DNA from: Paraburkholderia ginsengiterrae
Lineage (GTDB): Bacteria > Pseudomonadota > Gammaproteobacteria > Burkholderiales > Burkholderiaceae
Length of the DNA: 64,000 bases
Assembly (NCBI RefSeq): GCF_001645125.1
Contig: NZ_LXKA01000232.1
Span: forward strand, 1 to 64,000
Reading direction: 5' to 3'
The number at the start of each line of letters is the position of its first letter. Within the stretch, counting starts at the first letter, position 1. The notes under the pieces were generated by a model. The model was not told where the DNA came from. It did not search any database and saw only the letters and a list, made by a program, of their open reading frames with translations. Positions 25,571 to 34,417 of the stretch are shown piece after piece. A program made the position numbers and the translations under genes.

Positions 25571-28500
25571 ATGCCGAGTTTTTTCATTGAACGGCCGATA
25601 TTCGCGTGGGTGGTCGCGATCCTGATCTCGCTGTTCGGCATCATCTCCATGCGCAGCATGGGGATCGATTCCTATCCAGACATCGCGCCACCGCAGGTGA
25701 CGATTACCTCGACCTATCCGGGTGCGAGCGCCGCGACGATGGAATCGACCGTGACCCAGGTTATCGAGCAGCAGCTCACCGGCATCGACAACCTGCTGTA
25801 CTTCAGCTCGAATTCGAGTGCCAACGGCCAGAGTGTCATCACGCTCAGTTTTGCGATCGGCACGAACCCGGACATTGCGCAGGTGCAGGTGCAGAACAAG
25901 GTTCAGATCGCCGAGCCATTGCTGCCCTCGCAGGTGACGCAGCAGGGCGTGGTGGTCGCGAAGTCGAGCCCGGACATCCTGTTGTTCATCGCGCTGCGCT
26001 CGAACAGTCCGGGCATTGACGCGGCGCGACTGTCGGACATCGTTGCGTCACAGATCCAGCCGGTGATCGGTCGCATTAGCGGTGTCGGCAATACTACGCT
26101 GCTCGGCTCCGAATACGCGGTGCGCATCTGGATCGACCCCGACAAGCTGCAGGGCTACGGACTCTCGACGACCCAGGTCCTCAACGCAGTGAATGCGCAG
26201 AATGCGCAGTTCGCGGCCGGTTCTATCGGTGCGGATCCGGCGGTGAAGGGGCAAGTTTTCACAGCGACGGTGTCCGGCGACATGCGGTTCTCTTCGCTGC
26301 AGCAGTTCCGCGACATCATTTTGCTGGCGAACAGTAACGGCACGACGGTACGGCTCTCGGATGTCGCGCGCGTCAGTTTCGGTCCGCAGACCAATGGCCT
26401 CGCGTCGGTTTACGACGGCAAGCCCGCAGGCGGCATGGGCGTGTTCCTGCTGCCGGGCGCCAACGCGCTCAAGGTGGCCAAAGTCGTCAAGTCCACCATG
26501 GCGGATCTCGCGAAGGACCTGCCGCCGGGCGTGACATGGGACATCCCGTATGACACTACGCCGTTCATCACGGCTTCCATTACCGACGTGGTCAAGACAC
26601 TGATCGAAGCCATCGTGCTGGTTTTCTTCGTGATGCTGATCTTCCTGCAGAACCTCCGGGCCACGCTCATCCCGACCCTCGTGATTCCGGTTGCGCTGCT
26701 CGGCACTTTCATCGGGCTTTCGGCGCTGAATTTCACGCTAAACCAGTTGACGCTGTTCGGGATGGTGCTTGCAATCGGCATCGTGGTGGACGACGCGATT
26801 GTGGTGATCGAGAACGTCGAGCGGATCATGAGCGAGGAGCATCTGGAGCCGAAAGCGGCCACGCGCAAGGCTATGGCGCAGATCACGGGCGCGATTGTCG
26901 CGATCACGGTCGTGCTGTCGGCCGTATTCGTGCCGTCCGCGCTGCAACCAGGTGCGAACGGCATCATCTATGCGCAGTTCGCGCTGACCATCGCGGTCTC
27001 GATGGTGTTCTCCGCGTTTCTGGCGATGTCGTTCACGCCGTCGCTCTGCGCGGCCATCCTGAAGCCGGTTCACGAGCAGGAGAAGGGCGTGTTTTACCGC
27101 TGGTTCGACCGCGGCTTCGACCGGATGTCCCACAGCTACCTGGGACACGTCGGACGGGCCGTGCGTCATGCGCCGCGCTGGATGATGGCCTTTGTTCTCG
27201 TGGTCGTGCTGACCGGATTCCTCTACACGAAATTGCCGACGGGCTTCGTGCCCGACGAAGACCAGGGTTTCATGCTGGCGCTCGTGAACCTGCCGCCGGG
27301 CTCGACGCTGCAGAGTACCAACCGCGTGATGGGCGAAGTGCGCGACAAGCTGGTTCATAGCGACATCGGCAGGGATATCTACGCCATGTTCCAGCCGGAA
27401 GGCTACAGCTTCGTCGGTACCAACGAAAATGTCGGTATGACGTTCATCAAGCTCGTCGAATGGAACAAGCGTGGGCGAACGGCGATGGAGCTGATCCCGC
27501 AGGCCAACAAAATCCTGCACAGTATTCCGGACGCACAACTGTTCGTTGTGAATCTGCCGACGATCCGCGGGCTGAGCCAGTTCGGCGGCGTCGACATGTA
27601 TCTGCAGGCGCGCGCAGGCCAGTCGCGCGCGGAACTGGGCGCCGCCGAAGCGACGCTGCTCGAGAGCGCCAGCAAGAATGAAGTTCTTTTCGGTGTCCGA
27701 CCGAACTCGCTACCCAACGCGCCGCAACTGCAGATTGCGGTGGATCGCCCTCAGGCACAGTCGATGGGGCTGTCGCTGACGGATGTCTACCAGGCGATCG
27801 GCGCGGAGCTGGCGCCGTTCTACGTGAATCAGTTTACCTACGGCGGTCGCGTGAAGAAGGTGTTCCTCCAGGCGGATGCGCCGTACCGAATGGGCCTCGA
27901 CGCATTCCAGCACCTCTACACGCCGTCGGGCATCACCAACACCGCGTCGGGCACTGCCAGCACAGCGGGAACGGTGACCAACACGAGTGGTTATCTGACC
28001 CAGGTTGACCCGTCGGTGGCGAACACGTCGATCAGCCCGTACAACATGGTGCCGTTGTCGAGCGTCGTCACGACCAACTGGTACAACGGGCCGACCGTGC
28101 TGCCGCGCTACAACGGCTATTCCGCAGTCGAAGTCGTCGGCAATTCGGCGCCCGGATATTCGACGGGCCAGGCGATGCAGACGCTGCAGGGCATCGTCAA
28201 TCAAAAGCTGCCGCACGGATTCGATGCGGATTGGACCGGGCAGTCCTATCAGGAAATACTGTCGGGAAGCTCGGCGACGACACTCATGGCGCTGTCGATC
28301 CTGGTGGTCTTTCTGTGTCTGGCGGCGCTCTATGAGAGCTGGTCGATTCCGGCTGCGGTGCTGCTCGTGGTCCCGCTCGGGATGCTCGGCATGCTGGCGT
28401 TCTGTCTGTGGCGCGACGTGCCTAACGATATCTACTTCAAGATCGGTCTCGTCACGGTTATCGGCCTGGCCGCGAAGAACGCGATTCTGATCGTCGAATT

Positions 28501-28864
28501 CGCGGTGGAAGGGCAGGCGAACGGGATGACGCTCTACGATGCGGTCACGAGCGCGGCACGGCTGCGCTTGCGCCCGATCCTGATGACCTCGATGGCCTTT
28601 ATTCTGGGCGTGTTCCCACTCGTCGTATCCACCGGGGCCGGCGCTTCGTCCCGGCACGAGATCGGTACGGGCGTAATTGGCGGGATGCTCTTCGCGACGG
28701 TCTTCGGGCTGCTGCTGATTCCGGTGTTCTATGTGGCGGTGCGACGGCTGCTCGGTGACAAGCTCGATGAGGTCACGCACAAGCTGAAGCATCATACCGG
28801 CGGGGCAACAGCGGCACACGCCCACCCGCGCGAGGGCGGCGACGATATCGGTCAATATCGGTGA
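25571..28864 (+). CDS. RND multidrug efflux permease (HAE1 / MexB-AcrB family)
   Basis: 1097 residues from ATG 25571 (AGGAG 8 bp upstream). It starts with the family signature MPSFFIERPIFAWVVAI and has twelve transmembrane helices in two halves, each with a large periplasmic loop. Helix 4 carries the proton-relay pair in GIVVDDAIVVIENVER. A Thr/Ser/Gly-rich insertion near residues 780-815 (SGTASTAGTVTNTSG) is longer than in E. coli AcrB. The C-terminal tail (about 1065-1097) is His/Gly-rich. Proton-driven export of hydrophobic drugs or solvents is inferred from the family; the substrate is not known. Confidence 0.96.
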   Translation: MPSFFIERPIFAWVVAILISLFGIISMRSMGIDSYPDIAPPQVTITSTYPGASAATMESTVTQVIEQQLTGIDNLLYFSSNSSANGQSVITLSFAIGTNPDIAQVQVQNKVQIAEPLLPSQVTQQGVVVAKSSPDILLFIALRSNSPGIDAARLSDIVASQIQPVIGRISGVGNTTLLGSEYAVRIWIDPDKLQGYGLSTTQVLNAVNAQNAQFAAGSIGADPAVKGQVFTATVSGDMRFSSLQQFRDIILLANSNGTTVRLSDVARVSFGPQTNGLASVYDGKPAGGMGVFLLPGANALKVAKVVKSTMADLAKDLPPGVTWDIPYDTTPFITASITDVVKTLIEAIVLVFFVMLIFLQNLRATLIPTLVIPVALLGTFIGLSALNFTLNQLTLFGMVLAIGIVVDDAIVVIENVERIMSEEHLEPKAATRKAMAQITGAIVAITVVLSAVFVPSALQPGANGIIYAQFALTIAVSMVFSAFLAMSFTPSLCAAILKPVHEQEKGVFYRWFDRGFDRMSHSYLGHVGRAVRHAPRWMMAFVLVVVLTGFLYTKLPTGFVPDEDQGFMLALVNLPPGSTLQSTNRVMGEVRDKLVHSDIGRDIYAMFQPEGYSFVGTNENVGMTFIKLVEWNKRGRTAMELIPQANKILHSIPDAQLFVVNLPTIRGLSQFGGVDMYLQARAGQSRAELGAAEATLLESASKNEVLFGVRPNSLPNAPQLQIAVDRPQAQSMGLSLTDVYQAIGAELAPFYVNQFTYGGRVKKVFLQADAPYRMGLDAFQHLYTPSGITNTASGTASTAGTVTNTSGYLTQVDPSVANTSISPYNMVPLSSVVTTNWYNGPTVLPRYNGYSAVEVVGNSAPGYSTGQAMQTLQGIVNQKLPHGFDADWTGQSYQEILSGSSATTLMALSILVVFLCLAALYESWSIPAAVLLVVPLGMLGMLAFCLWRDVPNDIYFKIGLVTVIGLAAKNAILIVEFAVEGQANGMTLYDAVTSAARLRLRPILMTSMAFILGVFPLVVSTGAGASSRHEIGTGVIGGMLFATVFGLLLIPVFYVAVRRLLGDKLDEVTHKLKHHTGGATAAHAHPREGGDDIGQYR

Positions 28865-29124
28865 TCGAGACCGGGACCGGAACAGGCTCGCAGCTTGAAC
28901 GCGGTCTGCGAAACGCGATCGAAAAAGCGCAGTTGTCGTAGGACCTTGATACGGCGCGAGCGGCGGATGTGGTCCATGCGTTTCTCGGCGGGGTGTTGCG
29001 CGACTGGCTACTGGGTCAAGGCTCGATCGTTCTGCCGCGCGATGCGGAGTATCTTGCCGACTTCTGCATCGGTCTGCTGCGATTTTCGCCTTCGCTTCAT
29101 CGCCAGGGGACCGGAGCCTCGTGA
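28861..29124 (+). pseudogene. TetR/AcrR repressor C-terminal remnant
   Basis: In the frame starting at 28861 the sequence reads QLERGLRNAIEKAQLS, then an in-frame TAG (28939-28941), then DLDTARAADVVHAFLGGVLR, DWLLGQGS and ADFCIGLLRFSPSLH, ending at a TGA at 29122. This is the ligand-binding C-terminal domain (TetR_C_2 type) of AcrR/TtgR-like repressors. The DNA-binding half is gone and a stop interrupts the rest. It overlaps the end of the pump gene by 4 bp, on the same strand. It is probably what is left of a second regulator linked to the pump. Confidence 0.75.
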
Positions 29125-29372
29125 GGACGACAGGCCGCAGTTCGATACGTAGCGGATTTTGTGACTCTCGGCGGAATTCCTTGGAAACAGAAGCGGTCGA
29201 GGTCATTCGTGGGGGCAATTGGTGTGGTGGATGCCGAGGATGAACTTCTGGATTCGGCCAACAAGCGACGGTCGTCCTATCGCGTTGAATGGCAGCAACT
29301 CCGCGCGGAGCGGTCGCTCGCAAAGCGTCTATTGGTGAACTTGAATGAAGCAGTCTGTTCGCTACATTAATC
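29125..29372. other. intergenic stretch with no recognisable feature
   Basis: I see no gene here. The stretch falls between the TetR remnant and the orphan gene. Base composition begins to drop here, which fits foreign DNA at the island end. Confidence 0.4.
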
Positions 29373-30098
29373 CTAGCGGGCTATTAGATGATGCACTGCC
29401 ATCAGCAACGCAAAAGGGACAAGAAATGTAGCTACTAGCGCGAATTTTCTTAACGCCGCAGGTCCCCATGCCATCCCACCTTCTGAGCGTCCAAGCAGAC
29501 TCTTACGTTCACCGAGTGCCGAAAGTCGTGCTGCTACAACATCGAGATTTGCAAAAAAACGCTCCCCTCCCGTAGCGTCACCATCGATTGAACTATCATA
29601 AACACTGACGCGGGCAGAAAGTCGAGAACTAGCCCATTCAATCGAGTACGCGTAGCCTTCGAGTAAAACGCGTAGCGCGGCGCACAGTTCATCGTCGCCA
29701 GCAAACAAGTCGATCCACCTATCGATGTCTTTGCCCCGAGCATAAAGCCCGGTTCTGATTTTTCGACCTGCGAAGAAAGGGAGCACGCTGCCTATGAGCG
29801 TCCGTTCTTTTCTGGAAAATCCAATGTCGACCTGCCCGTTAAACATTACCGATACGTACGTGACACTCAGGCTTCTAATCCTGACGATTCTGGCGTTATG
29901 GGCGTACGCGATATCGTCGAGTTTTCGCAATTTTGTTTCCCCCGGGGATCTGACTCCAGCTGGTAGAGAGCAGAAAGGCTCGCACCGATACGTTAAAGCG
30001 ATCTTTTTTGCCGGCCTGGTGCTGCCCAATAGTAACCGACGATCCCATCTGGCAAAGCCAAACGCGACCACTGACTCGAATCGACAGGTAGCGGTCAT
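29373..30098 (-). CDS. hypothetical protein with C-terminal membrane helix
   Basis: The frame gives up to 241 residues, but the true start is uncertain; ATG at MFNGQVDIGFSRKE (about residue 85) is a plausible later start. The clearest part is soluble and mixed alpha/beta (RKERTLIGSVLPFFAGR; LYARGKDIDRWIDLFAGDDE), ending in one hydrophobic helix near the C-terminus (ALVATFLVPFALLMAV) followed by HHLIAR, which looks like a tail anchor. GC is clearly lower than in the neighbours, with different codon use, which points to recent transfer. I do not recognise a family. Confidence 0.5.
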   Translation of the reverse strand: MTATCRFESVVAFGFARWDRRLLLGSTRPAKKIALTYRCEPFCSLPAGVRSPGETKLRKLDDIAYAHNARIVRIRSLSVTYVSVMFNGQVDIGFSRKERTLIGSVLPFFAGRKIRTGLYARGKDIDRWIDLFAGDDELCAALRVLLEGYAYSIEWASSRLSARVSVYDSSIDGDATGGERFFANLDVVAARLSALGERKSLLGRSEGGMAWGPAALRKFALVATFLVPFALLMAVHHLIAR

Positions 30099-30305
30099 TC
30101 GCTTTTTGAGTTCAATTGACCGCTCCGGATCAATAGCACGCGTTCGTCAAAGTCGATAGCGACCGTTCGCCGTTGCCGTCGACGAATGGCCGGTCTCGAA
30201 CACCGAGCGGGCATATAGGCGCCGATGGGCGAACGACTGCTCTGGCCGATGACTTGCTGGATGGGCGCCTTACCCCATAAGGCTTTGCTGAGCGTATTCA
30301 TACCA

Positions 30306-30398
30306 CTCAGCAACCATTTCCGTTTCGCGATTTGTCCAGGCAAGTCCGCTGAAGTACCCAGAAACCCGCATGGCTATTGGCTCTGTGGGTTGTTTGTT
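30306..30398 (+). repeat. right island boundary repeat (attR-like)
   Basis: Second copy of the tRNA-Val 3'-end/terminator segment (93 bp, 51 bp identical core at 30335-30385). The tRNA part has decayed (CTCAGCAACCATTT instead of CTCAGCACCCACCA) and the terminator T-run is broken. Outside the repeat nothing matches the left end. The rest of 30099-30451 holds no gene I can support. Confidence 0.85.
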
Positions 30399-30451
30399 TT
30401 TGTCGGGCAATCTGAAAACTCTCAAACCACGCTGGTGTCGCCACGTGGGCG

Positions 30452-31363
30452 TCATCGGCGCTTCAAATGCTCGTTCTGCTCGAACAGCTCAATGACCCAG
30501 TCGATAAACACCCGCACTTTCGCGCTCAGATAGCGGTTCGGCGGGTAGATCACATGCACCGGGTTGGCCTGTTGCTGCCAGTCCTCGAGCAGGGGCACGA
30601 GCGTCCCGGCGGCGATCGCAGCGCGTACCGAGTACGTCGGCGCCTGGATGATCCCCAGGCTCGCGAGGCCCGCGGCCAGATACGCATTCGTATCGTCCAC
30701 GACGAGCCGGTGATCGACCGTGAGATCGCAGTTCTGATCGTCCTCGGAAAACTGGAATGGCAGCGCGCGCCCGCCGCGCGACGGGGCCATGCCGACGGTC
30801 GGCAGATCGCGCAACTGTTCCGGCGAGGCAGGCGTGCCGTGCACGTCGAGGAAGGCGCGCGTCGCGCACGTCGTGAAGCCAAAGGTGCCGATCTGTCGCG
30901 CGACCAGGAATTGCTCCTCGACTTCGCCTGCGCGGATCGAGCAGTCGATGCCCTCGGCAAGCAGGTCGATGCGCCGGTTGCCGATGTCGAGATCGATCTC
31001 GACGTCCGGATAGGCGAGGTAGAAGTCGGCGAGCGCCGGCACAAGCACGAGCGTGCCGATGGCAGTCGGGACATCGACATGGATCCTGCCCGACGGCTTC
31101 CTTTGCGCATGGGTGGTCGACGATTCGAGGTCCGCGAGGTCCGCGAGCAGGCGCACGACGCGCTCGTAGTAGATCGCACCTTCCGGCGTGACCGTCACCG
31201 ACCGCGTCGTGCGGTGCAGCAGGCGGACCTTCAGATCCGCCTCGAGCCGCTGGATGAGCCGGGTCACCGTTGCGTTCGGCAGGTCGAGGGTGTCGGCCGC
31301 CTTGGCGAACGTCCCGGCTTCGACCACGCGGACGAACGCGTTCATCGCTGCGATGCGGTCCAT
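30452..31363 (-). CDS. LysR family transcriptional regulator
   Basis: 303 residues from ATG 31363, with AAGGAG 9 bp upstream. The N-terminal HTH reads FVRVVEAGTFAKAADTLDL and NATVTRLIQRLEADLKVRLL; the C-terminal effector domain follows (SGRIHVDVPTAIGTLV). It is last in a run of six leftward genes (MaoC to LysR) and lies 91 bp after the enoyl-CoA hydratase gene, so it may be cotranscribed with, and control, that cluster. It resembles the LysR protein at 20797 in length and organisation but is clearly a different gene. Confidence 0.92.
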   Translation of the reverse strand: MDRIAAMNAFVRVVEAGTFAKAADTLDLPNATVTRLIQRLEADLKVRLLHRTTRSVTVTPEGAIYYERVVRLLADLADLESSTTHAQRKPSGRIHVDVPTAIGTLVLVPALADFYLAYPDVEIDLDIGNRRIDLLAEGIDCSIRAGEVEEQFLVARQIGTFGFTTCATRAFLDVHGTPASPEQLRDLPTVGMAPSRGGRALPFQFSEDDQNCDLTVDHRLVVDDTNAYLAAGLASLGIIQAPTYSVRAAIAAGTLVPLLEDWQQQANPVHVIYPPNRYLSAKVRVFIDWVIELFEQNEHLKRR

Positions 31364-31454
31364 GATGCGTGGCTCCTTTGGATGGGGAGAAGCCATTAGA
31401 CCGCAATCCCGATGTTTTCTGCTAGTACCAGCTTGGTTTCTCGCTTAGTTTCGC

Positions 31455-32243
31455 TTAATGCCCGTTGAAGTCCATCACCGGGCGCGGGCGGCCCGCGTTC
31501 AGCGCATCGACCGCGGAGCGGATGCCGCGCTGAGCGTCGTCGGTCTCGAACAGCGGCATCGCGATGTCGAACATCGCGTCGTCCGCAGCCGCGACGCCGC
31601 CGACTGCCCATGCGCGCAACAGTGCCTTGTGCGCGGCATAGGCGCGCGTCGGGCCGAGCGCGGCTTTGCGCGCGAAAGCGGACGCTTCGGTCAGCAGGTC
31701 CGCGTCGGCGACCACGCGGTTCACAATCCCGAAGCGTTCCATCGTCGCGGCCGGGACTTTCTCCGAGGTCAGCGCCCATTCGGCGGCGCGCGAGCGGCCC
31801 GCACGCTCCGCGACCCGGTAGATGCCGCCGAGAATCGTGACGATGCCAAGCGTTTGTTCAGGATGCCCAAACGTTGACGATTCGCCCGCGATGATCACGT
31901 CCGCGCGCAGCGCAAGTTCGAGACCGCCGCCGAAGCACAGGCCTTGCACAGCGGCGACGACCGGCACCGGCAGGCGCTCGAATCGGTTGAACACCGACAT
32001 GTAGTGGTCGAAGCGGGCGCGCAGCTCGCGCACGCTCGCCTCCGGCCAGGTCATGATGTCGCCGCCGAACGAAAAGTTTTCGCCAACGCTGCGCACGAGC
32101 ACCGCGCGCGCCTCGCTGCGCTCGATGGCGGCGACAGCGTCGGCCAGCTCGTTGACCATCTGGTCGTCGATGCGGTTCTGGGGAGGGCGGTCGATGACGA
32201 TAGTGGCGAGGCCGTCGTCGAAGCTGACAGTCAGGTGAGGCAT
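31455..32243 (-). CDS. enoyl-CoA hydratase/isomerase family protein
   Basis: 262 residues from ATG 32243 (AAGGA upstream). The crotonase fold is marked by the first oxyanion-hole segment FSFGGDIMTWP, the glycine-rich CFGGGLELALRADVIIA and the second segment PEQTLGIVTILGGIYRVAE; the usual P-G-x-G-G is replaced by T-I-L-G-G. It probably adds water to, or isomerises, an enoyl-CoA. It lies 29 bp after the upstream hydrolase gene, in a six-gene cluster with a MaoC-type hydratase. Confidence 0.92.
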   Translation of the reverse strand: MPHLTVSFDDGLATIVIDRPPQNRIDDQMVNELADAVAAIERSEARAVLVRSVGENFSFGGDIMTWPEASVRELRARFDHYMSVFNRFERLPVPVVAAVQGLCFGGGLELALRADVIIAGESSTFGHPEQTLGIVTILGGIYRVAERAGRSRAAEWALTSEKVPAATMERFGIVNRVVADADLLTEASAFARKAALGPTRAYAAHKALLRAWAVGGVAAADDAMFDIAMPLFETDDAQRGIRSAVDALNAGRPRPVMDFNGH

Positions 32244-32272
32244 GGGGAAATCCTTGGTCGTGTAAGTGGACG

Positions 32273-33166
32273 TTAGCCGAGGTGCTGCTTGAACCACTCG
32301 ACAGCGGCTTCGCTGGAAATACGGAATTGCGACAGGTACGGATCAAAGTGCCCGCCTTCGATCGTCACAAGCCGCTTGGGCTGCAACGCGCGCTCGTAAG
32401 CCGCAAGCTCGAGGTCGGTCAGCGTGATCGCGTCGCGCGTGGCGACCACCATCATGAGCGGCGTGGGCGAAACACGTGCGATCCAGTTCCCCGGCTCGTA
32501 CATGCGGGCGGCGCGCGTCGAGCGCACCGTCACGTTGTTTTCCCAGACACCGTCCGGCAGCGGCTGCAGATAAAAGTCGATCGCGTCCTTCGCGCGATAC
32601 GACGCGGGGACCGCGGGATCGGAACCGACGATCGCCTGGCGGCGGGGTAGCTCGCCGCGCAATTGCGCGCGATCGTCGTCGGCGAACGCTTCCTCGATGG
32701 CCGCGACGTTCTCCGGCGCAATGCGGCGCAGTCCCTGTTCGTAGCCGCTGATCGTCGGCACTTGAGCGACGACGGCGCGTAGGCGCCGCTCGGTCGCGCC
32801 GAGCACGATCGCATGGCCGCCCGCGTAGCTCGTGCCCCATAGGCCGATGCGCGCCGGATCGACGACGTCGAGACTTTCGAGGTAGCTGATCGCGCGCCGC
32901 CAGTCCGCAATCTGGCGCCATGGATCGATGTCGTGGCGCGGCGTGCCTTCGCTTGCGCCGAAGCCGCGATGATCGTGCAGCAGCACGACGAAGCCGGCCT
33001 CGGCGAAGGCGCGCGCGAACGGCTCGAGCCCGTGCTGCTTCACGCCGGCGTAACCGTGCGCCATCGTGATGGCGGGGCGGCGTCCTTCGCCGGGCGGCAC
33101 GAAGAGCCAGCCGCGCAGCTTGACGCCGCCATCCACTTCGAATTCCACGTCGGTACGTTCAATCAT
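32273..33166 (-). CDS. alpha/beta hydrolase (DLH / X-Pro-peptidase-like)
   Basis: 297 residues. The oxyanion region MAHGYAGVKQHG is followed by HDHRGFGASEG and the nucleophile elbow GTSYAGG (Ser about 126), with an acid in DAITLTDLELAAY and the catalytic His in EGGHFDPY near residue 272. A lid region (about 145-215) separates these. No signal peptide, so cytosolic. The substrate is likely an ester or C-C bond of a catabolic intermediate; it stands between another hydrolase and an enoyl-CoA hydratase. Confidence 0.9.
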   Translation of the reverse strand: MIERTDVEFEVDGGVKLRGWLFVPPGEGRRPAITMAHGYAGVKQHGLEPFARAFAEAGFVVLLHDHRGFGASEGTPRHDIDPWRQIADWRRAISYLESLDVVDPARIGLWGTSYAGGHAIVLGATERRLRAVVAQVPTISGYEQGLRRIAPENVAAIEEAFADDDRAQLRGELPRRQAIVGSDPAVPASYRAKDAIDFYLQPLPDGVWENNVTVRSTRAARMYEPGNWIARVSPTPLMMVVATRDAITLTDLELAAYERALQPKRLVTIEGGHFDPYLSQFRISSEAAVEWFKQHLG

Positions 33167-33199
33167 TTCAATCTCCTGGATTCTGACGAGGCGCGCGAA

Positions 33200-34381
33200 T
33201 TACGCGCCGCGATAAAAATGGCTCGCGTCGACCTGGCCTTGCAGGCGACGGCTCATTTCGGCCGAAAATTTCAGCGCGCCGCTGAGCGGGCGATGATGGA
33301 TCGCAATGTGCTCGATCTTGCCGGCCGCGTTCTTCGTGAGCACCGTGACCCCACGCATCCGCTCGCCGCCGAAAGCCTGCACTTCCCATTCAAGGTAATC
33401 GCGCAAGCCGTTGCGCGCTTCGTGCGTGAACGCGAGCGCTTCATAGATCTTGCTCGCTGTCGTCATCACCGCCTTGACCTGATCGACGCCGCTGACCGGC
33501 TTCACCAGCACGCTCGCTTCGAGCACGACATCCGGCGCGAACGCATCGGCGAACGAGTCCTGGGACTTCGCCTCGAACGCGCGCGTCCATCCTTGTGGCT
33601 TGACCGGCGCACCCGCCGCATTGGAGGCATCCGATGCATTCGCGGCCGATTCAACTTTGACGAGAAACGCTTCAACGATGCGAGCGACCTCGGCCGGCTG
33701 CTCGACATGCGGCCAGTGGCCCGCGCGCTCGATCGACGCGACGCCCGGCGCCTCGAAGCGCGGCGTCACGGCCGACGCGATCACCTCGGCGGTGACGAAT
33801 GCGTCGTTTTCGCTATAGGCGATCTGCACGGGGCCGCGGAATCGCGCGGGCTCGGCGCCCGACGGATGGCCCTTGTTCCACGTATCGGCGAGCGTGCCGA
33901 CCGTGGCGGCCGCGATGCGGTCGCCGAGTTGGCCGAGAAACTCGAGCCGCGCGTCGTCGAGGCTCACTGAAAAATTGCGACGCATCTCGCGCTGCGCGGC
34001 CGGGTTGCCGCCGAGCGCGTGAAAGTCGCCCATCGCTTCGTCGGGCAGGCCGGCGCCACCCAGCGGCACCGGCGTCAGCAGCACGAGGCCGCGGACCTGC
34101 TCACCGAGCCGCTCGGCGACGAGTTCGGCGATCTGCGCGCCCATGCTTTGACCGACCAGCACGACCGGCCGCGCCAGCGTGCGGACCTGCGTCGTGACGT
34201 CCGTTGCGTAGCGCTCCAGACTGTAGGGGCCCGGTTCGTCAGAGCGTGCGCCCATGCCAGGAAGATCAACGGTCAGCGCACCGGTTGCGCGCTCGCCAAG
34301 GTGACGGACGACGTCGTCCCAGGCTCGCGCGCCGTCGAGAAAGCCGTGGATGAAAACGAGGGAGGGTTGAGTCGGATTCAT
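33200..34381 (-). CDS. alpha/beta hydrolase fused to an NTF2/SnoaL-like domain
   Basis: 393 residues. Residues 1 to about 245 are a complete alpha/beta hydrolase: FIHGFLDGARAWDDVV, the elbow VGQSMGAQ (Ser about 94), and the His in RAGHWPHVEQP. An Ala/Ser/Asn linker (about 246-262) leads to a second domain (about 265-375), WTRAFEAKSQDSFADAFAPD with SGVDQVKAVMTTASKIYEAL, the pattern of an NTF2-like (SnoaL) fold. Each fold is common but the fusion is unusual. The second domain may hold an intermediate or add a dehydratase/isomerase step. Thirty-six bp follow the flavin reductase gene, in the same operon. Confidence 0.88.
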   Translation of the reverse strand: MNPTQPSLVFIHGFLDGARAWDDVVRHLGERATGALTVDLPGMGARSDEPGPYSLERYATDVTTQVRTLARPVVLVGQSMGAQIAELVAERLGEQVRGLVLLTPVPLGGAGLPDEAMGDFHALGGNPAAQREMRRNFSVSLDDARLEFLGQLGDRIAAATVGTLADTWNKGHPSGAEPARFRGPVQIAYSENDAFVTAEVIASAVTPRFEAPGVASIERAGHWPHVEQPAEVARIVEAFLVKVESAANASDASNAAGAPVKPQGWTRAFEAKSQDSFADAFAPDVVLEASVLVKPVSGVDQVKAVMTTASKIYEALAFTHEARNGLRDYLEWEVQAFGGERMRGVTVLTKNAAGKIEHIAIHHRPLSGALKFSAEMSRRLQGQVDASHFYRGA

Positions 34382-34417
34382 GCTTGTTCCCAGTAGCTCA
34401 GTAGAGTTGTTCGATGA

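Larger units (their letters stand above)
15732..30398. mobile_element. genomic island at tRNA-Val, ~14.6 kb
   Basis: The unit is bounded by the direct repeats 15732-15826 and 30306-30398. It has a P4-type integrase fragment immediately inside the tRNA end, carries regulators, a GST/SDR pair and an RND efflux pump, and contains two broken genes and an AT-richer end (about 29.1-30.3 kb). No intact integrase, transfer or phage gene remains, so it is most likely fixed. Boundaries and the integrase fragment are seen directly; acquisition by horizontal transfer is inferred. Confidence 0.75.

Noticed and set aside
28895-29152. 85-codon open frame after the RND gene
   Set aside because: Cys/Arg-rich and in a different frame from the recognisable TetR remnant, so a shadow.
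30306-30320. second tRNA-Val gene at the right island end
   Set aside because: Only the last ~14 bases of the tRNA, in altered form, are there; no D-arm or anticodon arm.
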